A stretch of 38,345 nt of DNA from Staphylococcus pseudintermedius (GCF_001792775.2 NZ_MLGE02000020.1:1-38345); one strand, 5' to 3'; numbered from the stretch's first letter, positions 27,027 to 38,345 are shown. A program made the numbers and translations. Notes: generated by a model not told the origin, from the sequence alone.

Positions 27027-28661
27027 TCAATTAGTTTTCTGTCTCGCTTCTGAATATCTTTTTTGTTTCGCATAACTGTAATGACCCGGATAATAATGCA
27101 GCTGTTTATTGTCAATCCAGTACGTTTTTGAAAAGTGCTTATCCAAAAAATATCGATCGTGTGAAACAGCAATAACAGTGCCATCAAAATCCTCTAAAGC
27201 TTCTTCCAATGCTTCTTTGGCATCAATATCTAAATGATTTGTCGGCTCATCAAGTATAAGCACATTGAATTGTTGAGAAATCATTTGCGCCCATCTTAAT
27301 CGCATCTTTTCACCACCACTTAAATCTTTTACTTTTTTATAGACATCATACCCATAAAAAAGATATTTTGCCAGATGGTTTCTGGCTTCTCCTTCTGACA
27401 CATGTGCATATTGTCTAAAAGCCTCAAGTACTGACATCTCTCCAGTATTAAATTGATGTTGCGCCAAATAACCAATGCGGTTTGTTTCAGCAATTTGAAC
27501 ATGACCTTCGTCAGGCACAATCTCTCTTAACAACAATTTTAACAGCGTGCTTTTACCTGTTCCATTTGCACCTACAATGGCCACTTTATCACGGCGTCTA
27601 ATTTTCATATTAACCCCTTCAAATAGGATATCATCATACATTTTAGCGACATCTTTTAACACAAAAATATCTTTTGAAGCACTTTCCGATTGGGCAATAT
27701 CTAATTTCATTTTATTGTATGCTAGTCTGGGTTTAGGTTTGACTTCGATACGCGCCAGTGCTTTCTCCATGCTTTTAGCACGACGATGCATCGACGCATT
27801 TGGTGGCTTTGCCTGGTTCGCCCAAATTTTTAATTGCTTAATTTGGGCTTTCATTTTTTGAATTTTCTTCTGCTGGGTTTGATATGCTTTAAATTCGTTT
27901 AAAATACGCTTCTCTTTTTCAATGACAAAATTTGAATAATGACCGGGATATACATATAACTGCTGTTGATCAATTTCTAATATTTGAGTGACCGTTTCAT
28001 CTAGAAAGTAACGATCATGTGAAATTACCATCACGGCACCTTTATATTGTTGGATAAACTTTGTTAGCCATTCAATACTTTCTATATCTAAATGATTCGT
28101 AGGTTCATCAAGCAGTAACAATTCTGGTGATTGAAGTAACAACATCGCTAAACCCACTTTTGTCTGCATTCCTCCGGATAAATTGGACCATTGCTGCGTT
28201 TTAAGGTGTGCAATTTTTAAACCGTTGAGCACAATATCAATTTTGTAATCTCTGTCGTAACCCCCTAAAGTCTCAAATTCATTTTGCAATCGGTCATATT
28301 GCTTTAAAATTTGATTGATGTCATCCGCCCCTTCAACCATCTTAATTTCCAACTGTCTCATTCGTTGTTCGATACCATTCAAAGTATCGAAGGCTTGATA
28401 AAGCTGGTTTATTACAATAGCATCGGGTGGTAGATTTGGGATTTGTGCTAGGAGACCTACTTTCACATCCTTAGCAATACTAATAAAGCCTTCATCTGCC
28501 TGCTCTTTTTTGGCTATTAATTTAAATAAAGTCGTTTTCCCTTCACCATTTCGCCCTATTAAACCAATTCGGTCATTTTGATTCACTTCAAACTTAATAT
28601 GATCAAAGACCTTATTTCCATTATACGATTTCGTGAGTTGACTCACATTGACGATATTCAT
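27027..28661 (-). CDS. ABC-F protein, possible ribosome-protection factor
   Basis: The product is a 544-residue soluble protein with two ABC ATPase domains and no membrane helices. Domain 1 has Walker A GRNGEGKTT (residues 36-44), the signature LSGGM and LLLLDEPTNHLD. Domain 2 has GANGTGKST, LSGGE and VLILDEPTNHLD. A basic linker of about 80 residues with KAQIKQLKIW and MHRRAKSMEKAL lies between them. ABC-F proteins act on ribosomes, and some shield them from macrolides, lincosamides, pleuromutilins or phenicols. GGAGGAA lies six bases before the ATG. A leader ORF and attenuator-like hairpins upstream favour an antibiotic-inducible member. I do not recognise the exact subclass. Confidence 0.82.
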   Translation of the reverse strand: MNIVNVSQLTKSYNGNKVFDHIKFEVNQNDRIGLIGRNGEGKTTLFKLIAKKEQADEGFISIAKDVKVGLLAQIPNLPPDAIVINQLYQAFDTLNGIEQRMRQLEIKMVEGADDINQILKQYDRLQNEFETLGGYDRDYKIDIVLNGLKIAHLKTQQWSNLSGGMQTKVGLAMLLLQSPELLLLDEPTNHLDIESIEWLTKFIQQYKGAVMVISHDRYFLDETVTQILEIDQQQLYVYPGHYSNFVIEKEKRILNEFKAYQTQQKKIQKMKAQIKQLKIWANQAKPPNASMHRRAKSMEKALARIEVKPKPRLAYNKMKLDIAQSESASKDIFVLKDVAKMYDDILFEGVNMKIRRRDKVAIVGANGTGKSTLLKLLLREIVPDEGHVQIAETNRIGYLAQHQFNTGEMSVLEAFRQYAHVSEGEARNHLAKYLFYGYDVYKKVKDLSGGEKMRLRWAQMISQQFNVLILDEPTNHLDIDAKEALEEALEDFDGTVIAVSHDRYFLDKHFSKTYWIDNKQLHYYPGHYSYAKQKRYSEARQKTN

Positions 28662-28667
28662 TTTTTA

Positions 28668-28814
28668 TTCCTCCATATCACTAGAGGAAATTGTGTCAGT
28701 ATTCCTCTAGAAGATGTATTTGTTTAAAATTAGACAGACTACACCAATTTTTAACAAAAAGCGCAAATTTTCCACGTATAATATGGACAAATCTTACACG
28801 CTTTACATCTTCTA
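28668..28814 (-). promoter_or_regulatory. Predicted translational attenuator of the ABC-F gene
   Basis: There are four segments in order on the minus strand. Segment 1 is at 28814-28804, in leader codons 3-6. Segment 2 is at 28718-28702. Segment 3 is at 28689-28681. Segment 4 is GGAGGAA, the ABC-F ribosome binding site, at 28674-28668. Segments 1 and 2 share an 11-base perfect complement. Segments 2 and 3 form a 9-base perfect stem with a 12-base loop around the leader stop. Segment 3 can also pair TTCCTC with GAGGAA of the ribosome binding site. No T run follows the 2:3 stem, so control of translation is more likely than termination. Confidence 0.6.
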
Positions 28815-28821
28815 AAAACAT
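28696..28821 (-). CDS. 41-codon leader peptide upstream of the ABC-F gene
   Basis: The ATG at 28821 is preceded by GGAGGT at a six-base spacing, an excellent ribosome binding site. The frame runs 41 codons, beginning MFLEDVKRVRF and ending HLLEEY, to a TGA at 28696-28698, 34 bases before the ABC-F start. The promoter lies just upstream. Its position inside the pairing segments of the leader RNA suggests that its translation senses ribosome stalling. The peptide matches no leader I remember and is longer than most attenuator peptides. Confidence 0.65.
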   Translation of the reverse strand: MFLEDVKRVRFVHIIRGKFALFVKNWCSLSNFKQIHLLEEY

Positions 28822-28854
28822 ACCGACACCTCCGTTCATATAATGATAAATCTA

Positions 28855-28883
28855 ATTGTAGCCTAGTTTCACTTGTGATTCAA
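28855..28883 (-). promoter_or_regulatory. Promoter of the ABC-F leader transcript
   Basis: TTGAAT (28883-28878) and TACAAT (28860-28855) are spaced by 17 bases on the minus strand. This is a strong vegetative promoter about 30 bases before the leader ribosome binding site. It predicts a leader RNA of about 185 nucleotides. Confidence 0.75.
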
Positions 28884-29017
28884 ATCACTTATACTTATTT
28901 TAACTCAGTCAGATTTTTAGCTCCAACCTTATTTGATTGCTATGATGATAGAAATAGATTAAAATAGCGATTTAATTTTCACTATACTAAATTTTTTAAA
29001 GGAGAGAAACTCCCCTA

Positions 29018-32272
<3,255 letters not shown>

Positions 32273-32277
32273 AGATG

Positions 32278-32592
32278 TCAGCTCCCTCGTTTGTACAATT
32301 CGATGATATGTTTTAACATGTCTTTTAATAAAATGGTTGTCATTAAGTGATCTTGTCCATGCATCATGGTTACGCTGTAAGCAATATCATCACCCATCGC
32401 TTCTTTTTGTAATAAACTCGTTTGTGCTTTGTGCGCATCCACAATACATTGATTACCTTCTTCAATCAGTTGTTCAGCTTTATCATAATCGCCAACTTGT
32501 GCTGCTGATAATGCTTCTAAATATTTTGAGCGTGCATCTCCAGCGTATGCCACAATTTCAAATCCTAACATTGCAACTTCTTCTCTGTTCAT
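32278..32592 (-). CDS. lacF: Lactose-specific PTS EIIA LacF
   Basis: The product is a 104-residue soluble helical EIIA protein that passes phosphate from HPr to LacE. The active-site histidine is H78 in [11 protein letters not shown]. The ATG at 32592 has GGAGGT seven bases upstream and gives the usual family length; the open frame extends five codons further. It sits between lacD and lacE. Confidence 0.95.
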   Translation of the reverse strand: MNREEVAMLGFEIVAYAGDARSKYLEALSAAQVGDYDKAEQLIEEGNQCIVDAHKAQTSLLQKEAMGDDIAYSVTMMHGQDHLMTTILLKDMLKHIIELYKRGS

Positions 32593-32617
32593 CCTCATTA
32601 CCTCCACCGTTTGTTAA

Positions 32618-33586
32618 TTATTTGCTTTTGTATGAAACAGCTGTTTCTTTTAGCACATGATTTAGTTCATTTATATTGTGATAACCTTCAGTGCGCAGCC
32701 ATTCTCTTGCTGCCTCCTCACCGTTTTCTATATATGCTTTCACTGCACCAGACCATGTTGCTCGTCCACATAACACACCATTAAACTGCGCTCCAGCCTC
32801 GTGTGCAAATTTTAATGTTTCTTGGAATAATCGGGCAGAAACACCGGCACTTAAATAAATATACGGTAAGTGTGTTGCTTCATCTTGTTGCTTGAAATAC
32901 GCTGCTGCTTCTTCACGCGTGTACACAAATTCACCTTGACTGAACCCTTCGACATAGTTCATATCTACAGGTACTTCCACTTTTAAAACATCCACTCCAA
33001 AACGTTCATTTGAAAATACGCGCATCGCTTCAATAACTTTTCTTGGTTTTACCTTTGCGTATTCCTTACTTTTGTTATCTTTTATTGAATCATCATATGC
33101 TAGAATTTCTAAAAAGAACGGTATCTCTTCTGCCTTACATTCTGAACCAATTCTCTCGATATATGCCTCTTTTTGATCATTGATATATGCTTCATCATCG
33201 ACATCATAATAGAGCAAGAATTTGACAGCTTGTGCGCCTGCTTCCTTAATACGTTTGGCCGACCAATCAACTAAGCAGTCAGGTAAACGTCCTTTAGCAT
33301 TCACGTCATATCCCGTTTTTTCATATGCTAATAATAAACCTGTCGAGCTATGTCTTACTTGTGTTGCAGGCAAACCATATTCCGGATCTAATAAAATAGA
33401 AGACGCATAAGGTGTGAGCTCCTCTGAAACTAATTTTTTTAATTGTTCTATATCTCTAACTTCGGGTTCAGATGCTTGAAATTGTGCCATCATACGTTTT
33501 AATGCGCCACGTTGGTCAAAAGCCAATGCTGAAATGATTCCATTCTCGTCACTTAAGCGTGCTAATAATTCTTGTTTGTTACTCAT
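32618..33586 (-). CDS. lacD: Tagatose-1,6-bisphosphate aldolase LacD
   Basis: The product is a 322-residue class I aldolase that cleaves tagatose 1,6-bisphosphate into dihydroxyacetone phosphate and glyceraldehyde 3-phosphate. [15 protein letters not shown] is the N-terminal signature, and the Schiff-base lysine is expected in [13 protein letters not shown] near residue 205. In the usual operon lacC stands directly before this gene. Here only 70 bases separate lacD from lacB, with no kinase gene. AGAGGTG precedes the ATG. Confidence 0.95.
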   Translation of the reverse strand: MSNKQELLARLSDENGIISALAFDQRGALKRMMAQFQASEPEVRDIEQLKKLVSEELTPYASSILLDPEYGLPATQVRHSSTGLLLAYEKTGYDVNAKGRLPDCLVDWSAKRIKEAGAQAVKFLLYYDVDDEAYINDQKEAYIERIGSECKAEEIPFFLEILAYDDSIKDNKSKEYAKVKPRKVIEAMRVFSNERFGVDVLKVEVPVDMNYVEGFSQGEFVYTREEAAAYFKQQDEATHLPYIYLSAGVSARLFQETLKFAHEAGAQFNGVLCGRATWSGAVKAYIENGEEAAREWLRTEGYHNINELNHVLKETAVSYKSK

Positions 33587-33656
33587 TTTTACACCTCTAC
33601 ATTTAATAAAATCAATACACTCAAATCTGCAAATATACTTTAATGATTTAGATAAG

Positions 33657-34172
33657 TTAATCGTGATATTCTCCGTTGTCCCACTTTTCTAAAAACTCAT
33701 CAAAAAAGGAATCTTCTTTTTGATTTTCATTTTCCGACTCAACTTGCGCTATTTTTTCTATCAACCTTTTATTTTCTGCGGTAGGGTGATATTCAGCATT
33801 AATAAAGGCTTCGACTATATCACAAAGTAATAACTCGCCAATAATTTTGCCACCAAAGCCTATGACATTTGCATTTAGTTCTTCCTTAGCATAGATAGCT
33901 GATGACATATCACGAACCAATGCAGAACGCACACCTGGCACTTTATTGACAGCGTTATTGATTCCCACTCCTGTACCACAAATACATATCCCTAAATCTG
34001 CTTCTCCACTTGTGACAGCTTCTCCCACTTTTTTTCCAAAAATTGGATAATGTGTTCGTGCAAAATCATACGTACCACAATCAAGCACCTCGTGACCCAA
34101 TGATTTTAAAAATTGTGATACTTCCATTTTCGTATCTGTTACAATATGATCCGAACCAATTGCAATCTTCAT
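33657..34172 (-). CDS. lacB: Galactose-6-phosphate isomerase subunit LacB
   Basis: The product is a 171-residue RpiB/LacAB family protein, the catalytic partner of LacA in turning galactose 6-phosphate into tagatose 6-phosphate. [11 protein letters not shown] begins the fold. The active-site region is [19 protein letters not shown] near residues 67-85, and VRSALVRDM follows. It overlaps no gene and follows lacA by 15 bases. Its 3' neighbour should be lacC but is lacD. Confidence 0.94.
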   Translation of the reverse strand: MKIAIGSDHIVTDTKMEVSQFLKSLGHEVLDCGTYDFARTHYPIFGKKVGEAVTSGEADLGICICGTGVGINNAVNKVPGVRSALVRDMSSAIYAKEELNANVIGFGGKIIGELLLCDIVEAFINAEYHPTAENKRLIEKIAQVESENENQKEDSFFDEFLEKWDNGEYHD

Positions 34173-34187
34173 CTCATGCTCCTCCTC

Positions 34188-34616
34188 TTATCCCATTTTA
34201 TTTAACATGTCTACACGAATTTGGTGACGTCCACCATCATAGTGACCTTCGATAAAGCCTTTCACAATGTTTTCAGCTAAAGTTTGCCCTACCAATGCTG
34301 CACCCATTGTAATCATTTTCGAGTTATTATGGCTTCTCGTCATATAGGACGAACGTTCGTCTGACACCTCTGCTGCTATCATTCCTTTAATTTTTGTTGC
34401 GACCATGAAGCTTCCAACGCCATATGCATCAATAACAACACCTAAATTTTCATCATTTTGTTGTACTTCTTTAGCAACAGCAACGGTAACATCTACGAAA
34501 TCTTCTAATTCTTCGCTTGTGACATCTAAAACCTCATATTGGTGTTGAAGTAAAAAAGTTTTTATATGTTCTTTTAAACTTAAACCATATTGATCTGCAC
34601 CAATAATCACTTTCAC
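34188..34616 (-). CDS. lacA: Galactose-6-phosphate isomerase subunit LacA
   Basis: The product is 142 residues, the exact usual length of LacA, and forms the heteromeric isomerase with Lac[21 protein letters not shown] starts the RpiB-like fold, and [19 protein letters not shown] lines the active site. The GTG at 34616 has AAAGGA about ten bases upstream; the open frame extends 15 codons further, without support. It is the first structural gene of the lac operon. Confidence 0.93.
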   Translation of the reverse strand: MKVIIGADQYGLSLKEHIKTFLLQHQYEVLDVTSEELEDFVDVTVAVAKEVQQNDENLGVVIDAYGVGSFMVATKIKGMIAAEVSDERSSYMTRSHNNSKMITMGAALVGQTLAENIVKGFIEGHYDGGRHQIRVDMLNKMG

Positions 34617-34656
34617 AATAATCATCCTTTCGAAATAAAAGCTAAATCCATCAATT

Positions 34657-34670
34657 TTCAAACGCTTTCA
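34657..34670 (-). promoter_or_regulatory. Candidate cre (CcpA site) in the lacA leader
   Basis: TGAAAGCGTTTGAA matches 12 of 14 positions of the cre consensus TGWAANCGNTNWCA. It lies about 15 bases downstream of the -10 box, a position where CcpA would block transcription when glucose is present. Confidence 0.65.
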
Positions 34671-34685
34671 TTGTTTTACAGTTAA

Positions 34686-34714
34686 ATCATACAACTATCT
34701 AAACAAAAATTCAA
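34686..34714 (-). promoter_or_regulatory. lac operon promoter (lacA)
   Basis: TTGAAT (34714-34709) and TATGAT (34691-34686) are 17 bases apart on the minus strand, about 70 bases before lacA. Hexamers TAAACA/TGTTTA recur at 34700, 34732, 34742 and 34762; the last two are 20 bases apart. They are candidate LacR operator half-sites, although the operator itself is inferred. Confidence 0.72.
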
Positions 34715-34820
34715 CATTATTTGTTTACTTTCAATCAAATATAAACATTTTTAATCATTTATAAACAAAAAAAGAGAACTAAGACATGGGGTTGTCGTAG
34801 TCCTTTTCATTAATTCATTA

Positions 34821-35573
34821 TTAAATAATCTCAATAAACTTTTGTAAATACTGCAACTGATCATTGTTCAAAGTATTCGTTACAATCGCAGTTAAATCTT
34901 TCAATTCACAAAATGATACAAAATCCTCTTTGCCTATTTTTGAATCATCAGCTAAAATATATTTTTCATTTGAGTGCTTAATAGCTAAGTTTTGTGTATA
35001 GGCTTCCTCATAAGATGACGTCATCACATCATTCCCTTTAATCCCATTTGCACTAAAAAATATTTTTGAGAAGCGCATTTTTTCTAACAATGTATTGGCC
35101 ATATCACCAACAAATGATTCTGTTAACTGTCTTTTTGAACCACCGATTAAATACACAGAAAATTGTTCTGAACGCTTATGTTCTAGAATTTGAAAAACAG
35201 GCAAACAATTAGTCACGATAGATAGGCGTTGATTATCGATTTCTTTCGCTAACATTTCAACTGTTGTACCAGGACCTAGAAAAATAACATTTCCATCTTC
35301 AATCAACTTTGCCGCTTTTTTAGCAATTTCTAACTTTTCTTCACTTTTTTGGGTATGTTTTTCACGGTGAGACATCTCTTTATATTGAGAAGCTTTATTA
35401 CTTCTGGCACCCCCATGTATTTTCGTCAATATCCCTTGTTCCTCTAATTCGATTAAATCCCGTCTTACAGTCATATCGGACACATTCAAGTCTTCCACAA
35501 TATCCGTAATACGTATTGTCCCTTTTTCGTTTACTCGACGTGCTATCTCATCTAGTCGTTCATATTTGTTCAA
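34821..35573 (-). CDS. lacR: Lactose operon repressor LacR (DeoR family)
   Basis: The product is a 250-residue DeoR-type repressor. The N-terminal winged helix-turn-helix includes [20 protein letters not shown] near residues 27-46. The sugar-phosphate sensing domain includes [12 protein letters not shown] and ITNCLPVF. It probably responds to tagatose 6-phosphate. The TTG at 35573 is preferred, with AAAGGTG upstream, and matches the S. aureus N-terminus NKYERLDEI; an ATG three codons earlier is possible. An imperfect hairpin with a T run at about 34770-34806 may end the transcript before the lacA promoter. Confidence 0.92.
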   Translation of the reverse strand: MNKYERLDEIARRVNEKGTIRITDIVEDLNVSDMTVRRDLIELEEQGILTKIHGGARSNKASQYKEMSHREKHTQKSEEKLEIAKKAAKLIEDGNVIFLGPGTTVEMLAKEIDNQRLSIVTNCLPVFQILEHKRSEQFSVYLIGGSKRQLTESFVGDMANTLLEKMRFSKIFFSANGIKGNDVMTSSYEEAYTQNLAIKHSNEKYILADDSKIGKEDFVSFCELKDLTAIVTNTLNNDQLQYLQKFIEII

Positions 35574-35786
35574 ACATTTCACACCTTTATATTAACGTTT
35601 TTAATACTTATCTTAAGTTATATTTAACAATGCAAACATATATATTCAACATGTTACTATAAAATGTTTGAAATTCACACAAAAATGATATTTCAAACAT
35701 AATCAAACACATTTCTGTTCGATTCATTTAAACTTGAAACAACAAATCTATATTTACAGCCTAACAAAATCAACCATAATAATGAA

Positions 35787-36490
35787 TTATACATTTTCGT
35801 ATTTTGCCTGGTCATGAGCATGTTGCAATTTCATCAATAATTGTACAATATATTGCCCTAACCCTACACTGTCTTTGCGACTTAACTGTGAGATATACGT
35901 TCTATCAAATATTTGATTGATATCTATCTTGTTGCCAGGATAAAAATCTCTTGAAATAATAAGCCGTAAATTTTCATCATGTATTGCTGTTCTCAATTCG
36001 GCATAGCTTTTTTCTGAATTTCAAAGTATTTGAGAGTATGTTTTCTAAAATACGTTTTCTGAGTGCTTCATCAATTTAAAATAATATCATTTGAAATGTG
36101 AAATGCTTGTAATGTGATTGACCTCTCTTCAAAATTTGTATAATAAGAAATCAATACATGATCTAACGCTTTAGACAGAGGCTGATAATTTCAATCCACT
36201 GAATAGTCTTTTGATTCTATGAGTGTTAAATTATAAAATGTTTCAACTTGTTGGTTCAATACAACAATTTTTTGATTAATAATATCGAAATAATTCCTTT
36301 CATCTTTTCACGAGTTACTTTCTTGTTCTAAGAGATGCACATATCTTTTGATCGTAGTAAGTGGTGTTCTAAAATCATGGGAAACATGTGTCATTTCTTC
36401 TTTGATTGATCCCCCCAATAATCCAATAAACTGCCACAAATGTTGCACGATTCCCTAAAGTAAGTAAAGCATAAAAAACTAGATATATTC
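35787..36490 (-). pseudogene. Decayed sensor histidine kinase
   Basis: On the minus strand a phosphoacceptor (HisKA) motif is readable as MTHVSHDFRTPLTTIKRY. It is followed by a helical region, an N-box-like ENILSNTL, and the ATPase G2-like DSVGLGQYIVQLL near the C-terminus. The frame is broken by TGA stops at 36308-36310, 36191-36193 and 36068-36073, and by at least two frameshifts. A hydrophobic stretch upstream, around 36430-36480, may be the last membrane helix. No response regulator is present nearby. The upper boundary is approximate. Confidence 0.75.
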
Positions 36491-36581
36491 ATACTTTTAT
36501 TTACGATACCCTCTTTTAAAATGCCTATTTTACTGTTATATGTCATTGATTGAACAAAGCCTTTGTATTTCAACTGCTTTT

Positions 36582-37010
36582 TTATGCTTCGTCTACAATG
36601 ATTTCGACATGGTCAAACACTGTATAATAATCCATAATTTGATTGTTCAATCTTTGTAAAGCGTCAAGTTTTGTCTTTATTTCATATACAATCGCCTTAC
36701 CATTGATTAATATAAAATCTGCTTTTGAGCGCTTTATAGGCAATTCTGTCATAGCAACAGTCTTATTCAAAGCGTGCTTACCTAGAAGTAATTTGTTTAA
36801 CATCGTGTTTTTAAAAAAATATTCATTCCGATAATTCTTTTTTAATACAGCATACAGTTGTTCTATTTTTTTATGATTATTGAGATGATGGGCATCGTCA
36901 TTAAAAATTTGGTAATAAGCTTTATTCAGTAGGTCACTTTCGCCTTCACGTATCAATTCTCTTAATACATTTTTAGAAAACACTTTATTTAAAATATTGA
37001 TTTTTGCCAT
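36582..37010 (-). CDS. sce7726-family protein, possibly truncated
   Basis: The product is about 142 residues. The core SKADFILINGKAIVYEIKTKLDAL, followed by RLNNQIMDYYTVF, fits the sce7726 family and resembles a nuclease-like D...ExK arrangement. Function is unknown. I place the start at the ATG at 37010, giving MAKINILNK; the ribosome binding site is weak. The protein stops early. In the next frame KKQLKYKGFVQS and IGILKEG continue in a plausible way, so a frameshift near 36580 may have cut the gene. The decayed histidine kinase follows. Confidence 0.6.
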   Translation of the reverse strand: MAKINILNKVFSKNVLRELIREGESDLLNKAYYQIFNDDAHHLNNHKKIEQLYAVLKKNYRNEYFFKNTMLNKLLLGKHALNKTVAMTELPIKRSKADFILINGKAIVYEIKTKLDALQRLNNQIMDYYTVFDHVEIIVDEA

Positions 37011-37191
37011 CGTCACACCGCTTTCCATCATCACCAGGTCAAACCTTCTCAAGTCTATTCGTAAACCTATTATACATGATATGTGCATAGGGTCTTACCG
37101 TTAATAGTGATTGACTTTCCGCTTCTCAATCACTTTAACATTGTCCCCATCTCGTTTATGCTAAATAGTATAAACTAAGGAGGTTTGAGTT

Positions 37192-37737
37192 ATGACAAAA
37201 TATGGTTTACTTATTATTGATGTTCAGAATGATTATTTCAGTGGAGGAAAAATGGTTTTACATGAACCCGAAAAGGCCCTTCATCATATTCAACAACTCG
37301 AGCATAACTTTAAATCGAAAAATTTACCTATCATTTATATTCAACATATCAATACACAGCCAAATCCTGCATTTTTTGAAAAAGGAACAGATGGGGTGGC
37401 ATTACACTCTGAATTATCATTGCAAGCTGATAGCGTCATCATTGAAAAGCATTTTCCAAACAGTTTCTTTCAAACAAAACTTCAAGCCACACTTGATCAG
37501 CTAGAGGTGGATACACTCGTCATTACTGGTATGATGACGCATATGTGTGTCGATTCTACAACAAGAGCTGCCGCTGAATTAGGTTACAATCCTGTGTTGA
37601 TTCATGATGCGACAGCGACCCGCAATTTAACATTTAATGAAAACAATGTTCAAGCAAATGATGTACAAAACGCATTTATTTCGTCATTAAGTAATTTTTC
37701 AACGGTAATGTCTACTGACGATTGGATAAAAGCATAA
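37192..37737 (+). CDS. Isochorismatase-family cysteine hydrolase
   Basis: The product has 181 residues with a complete catalytic triad by motif: Asp10 in LLIIDVQNDYF, Lys86 in IIEKHFPNSFF and Cys119 in GMMTHMCVDSTTR. Relatives hydrolyse nicotinamide, N-carbamoylsarcosine or isochorismate; the substrate here cannot be told. AAGGAGG lies close before the ATG. No siderophore genes of the isochorismate type are nearby, so a role in that pathway is unlikely. The stump at 29018 is a diverged relative. Confidence 0.88.
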   Translation: MTKYGLLIIDVQNDYFSGGKMVLHEPEKALHHIQQLEHNFKSKNLPIIYIQHINTQPNPAFFEKGTDGVALHSELSLQADSVIIEKHFPNSFFQTKLQATLDQLEVDTLVITGMMTHMCVDSTTRAAAELGYNPVLIHDATATRNLTFNENNVQANDVQNAFISSLSNFSTVMSTDDWIKA

Positions 37738-37967
37738 TTCATTCTATATTCTTTGACTACTATTGGTGTATAGGCATGATGACAAACTCATTCATAACGT
37801 CATGTACAATTTAGCAGGCTTTCTTTTATCTTACAGTTATTGCTGCCATTTATCATACAGCATTTGTTATTTTTCAATTCGCCCGGTCATTTCAGTGATT
37901 AATAACATTCGCTTTATGCCCCACCTATTCTGCAATACATCACTATGAGTCATCTGACTTTCAACAA
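37738..37967. other. Interval holding the 3' exon side of the group II intron
   Basis: No complete gene is seen. On the minus strand the sequence right after the intron is open for about 33 codons (FVESQMTHSDVLQNRWGIKR then MLLITEMTGRIEK) to a TAA at 37867-37869. Nine further codons, QMLYDKWQQ, read through in the same frame before another stop. This may be the tail of a gene split by the intron. I do not recognise it. Confidence 0.35.
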
Positions 37968-38345
37968 ATCGAGTAGGAGAATAGCCATTAATTGACTACT
38001 CGTCCTCTCACACCACCGAGCGTACGGTTCCGTACTCGGCGGTTCAATATCTTGCGTAAGCCAACTCTGCAAGCTGGGCTAATGGTATTAATCCCCACTT
38101 GTAGAGTTGTTTTGTTGTAAGTGCACGATGAACCTCGTGCGTGTTTGATAACCGCCAGTATTTCTTGCGAGACTGTGCGATTTTCATTGTACTTCTATGG
38201 TCAAGACCATATTGACGCAACATCTTATATTTCGTTCTAACTCTTTTCCACCGTTTAAGAATGAGTTGTCTAAGTCGGCGGTTTAACCAAGATTGTGTGG
38301 TTTCAAGAAATACTCTGATAAAACCTCTACCAAAGTAATTTATCC
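37968..38345 (-). mobile_element. Group II intron, 3' part
   Basis: A maturase reading frame ends at 38044 and is followed at once by a domain V-like hairpin (38012-38043). This has outer ACC/GGT pairs, a CCGAG/CTCGG stem, a two-base bulge CG and a GAAC loop. A domain VI-like stem, CGAGTAG/CTACTCG (37970-37976 and 37996-38002), comes next. The intron should end near 37968 with the usual AT-type end. The 5' part lies beyond the window. Confidence 0.85.
38044..38345 (-). CDS. ltrA: Group II intron reverse transcriptase/maturase, C-terminal part
   Basis: The last 100 codons of an intron-encoded protein are present, and the N-terminal reverse transcriptase domain is outside the window. LNRRLRQLILKRWKRVRTKY and SRKKYWRLSNTHEV followed by ALTTKQLYKWGL fit the maturase (GIIM/domain X) region, which binds the intron RNA for splicing. 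The stop codon directly abuts domain V, as is common in compact bacterial group II introns. No frameshift is seen in this part. Confidence 0.88.
   Translation of the reverse strand, partial: INYFGRGFIRVFLETTQSWLNRRLRQLILKRWKRVRTKYKMLRQYGLDHRSTMKIAQSRKKYWRLSNTHEVHRALTTKQLYKWGLIPLAQLAELAYARY

Noticed and set aside
28681..28710. Rho-independent terminator in the ABC-F leader
   Set aside because: The stem is perfect but no T run follows it on the minus strand, so attenuation by termination is unlikely. The translational model is preferred.

Overview
The window is a chromosomal segment of a Staphylococcus species. It has low GC, strong GGAGG ribosome binding sites and a gene order I know from S. 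aureus: rRNA operon, mrp, sdrM/sepA, hlyIII and UDP-sugar pyrophosphorylase genes, htsABC-sfaABCD, asp23/amaP, opuD2 and the lac operon. The proteins resemble the S. aureus ones but are clearly divergent, and lacC is missing, so this is probably another species. A member of the intermedius/hyicus/schleiferi side of the genus is only a guess.

Layout. 1-550: the 5' end of a 16S rRNA gene on the minus strand, with its tandem promoters. 551-5318 (minus): an Mrp/SalA-type P-loop ATPase, then three membrane transport genes (SdrM-like MFS pump, SepA-like small protein, second MFS pump). 5871-8541 (minus): a small membrane protein, a hemolysin III/TrhA family protein, a UDP-sugar pyrophosphorylase and a YdjM-like membrane protein. 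8731-8991 (plus): a SunI/YnzG-like small protein. 9475-10845 (minus): a YjiH-type nucleoside-recognition membrane protein. 10966-20232: the full staphyloferrin A locus. It comprises uptake genes htsABC, synthesis and export genes sfaCBA (all minus) and divergent sfaD (plus), with one Fur box between sfaA and sfaD and another in front of htsA. 20344-21489: an MFS transporter. 21561-22906 (minus): the amaP-DUF2273-asp23 cell-envelope stress operon behind a sigma-B-type promoter. 23188-26866: glycine betaine transporter OpuD2, a quinone oxidoreductase and a luciferase-like monooxygenase.

27027-38345 is the most unusual part. An ABC-F protein is preceded by a strong promoter, a 41-codon leader ORF and complementary RNA segments that could form an antibiotic-style translational attenuator. 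Next to it is the 5' stump of an isochorismatase-like gene, cut short where the lac operon terminator begins. The lac operon (lacR, lacABDFEG) follows and has no lacC. Beyond lacR lie a decayed sensor histidine kinase, a shortened sce7726-type gene, an intact isochorismatase-family hydrolase and the 3' end of a group II intron with the end of its reverse transcriptase/maturase.

Functionally, the window combines iron acquisition (staphyloferrin A made by SfaD, SfaB and SfaC, exported by SfaA, recovered by HtsABC), osmotic and envelope stress defence (OpuD2, Asp23/AmaP), drug efflux or protection (SdrM-like, SepA-like, ABC-F) and lactose/galactose use through the tagatose-6-phosphate pathway. 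Family calls rest on motifs and on remembered homologues. No database search was possible.
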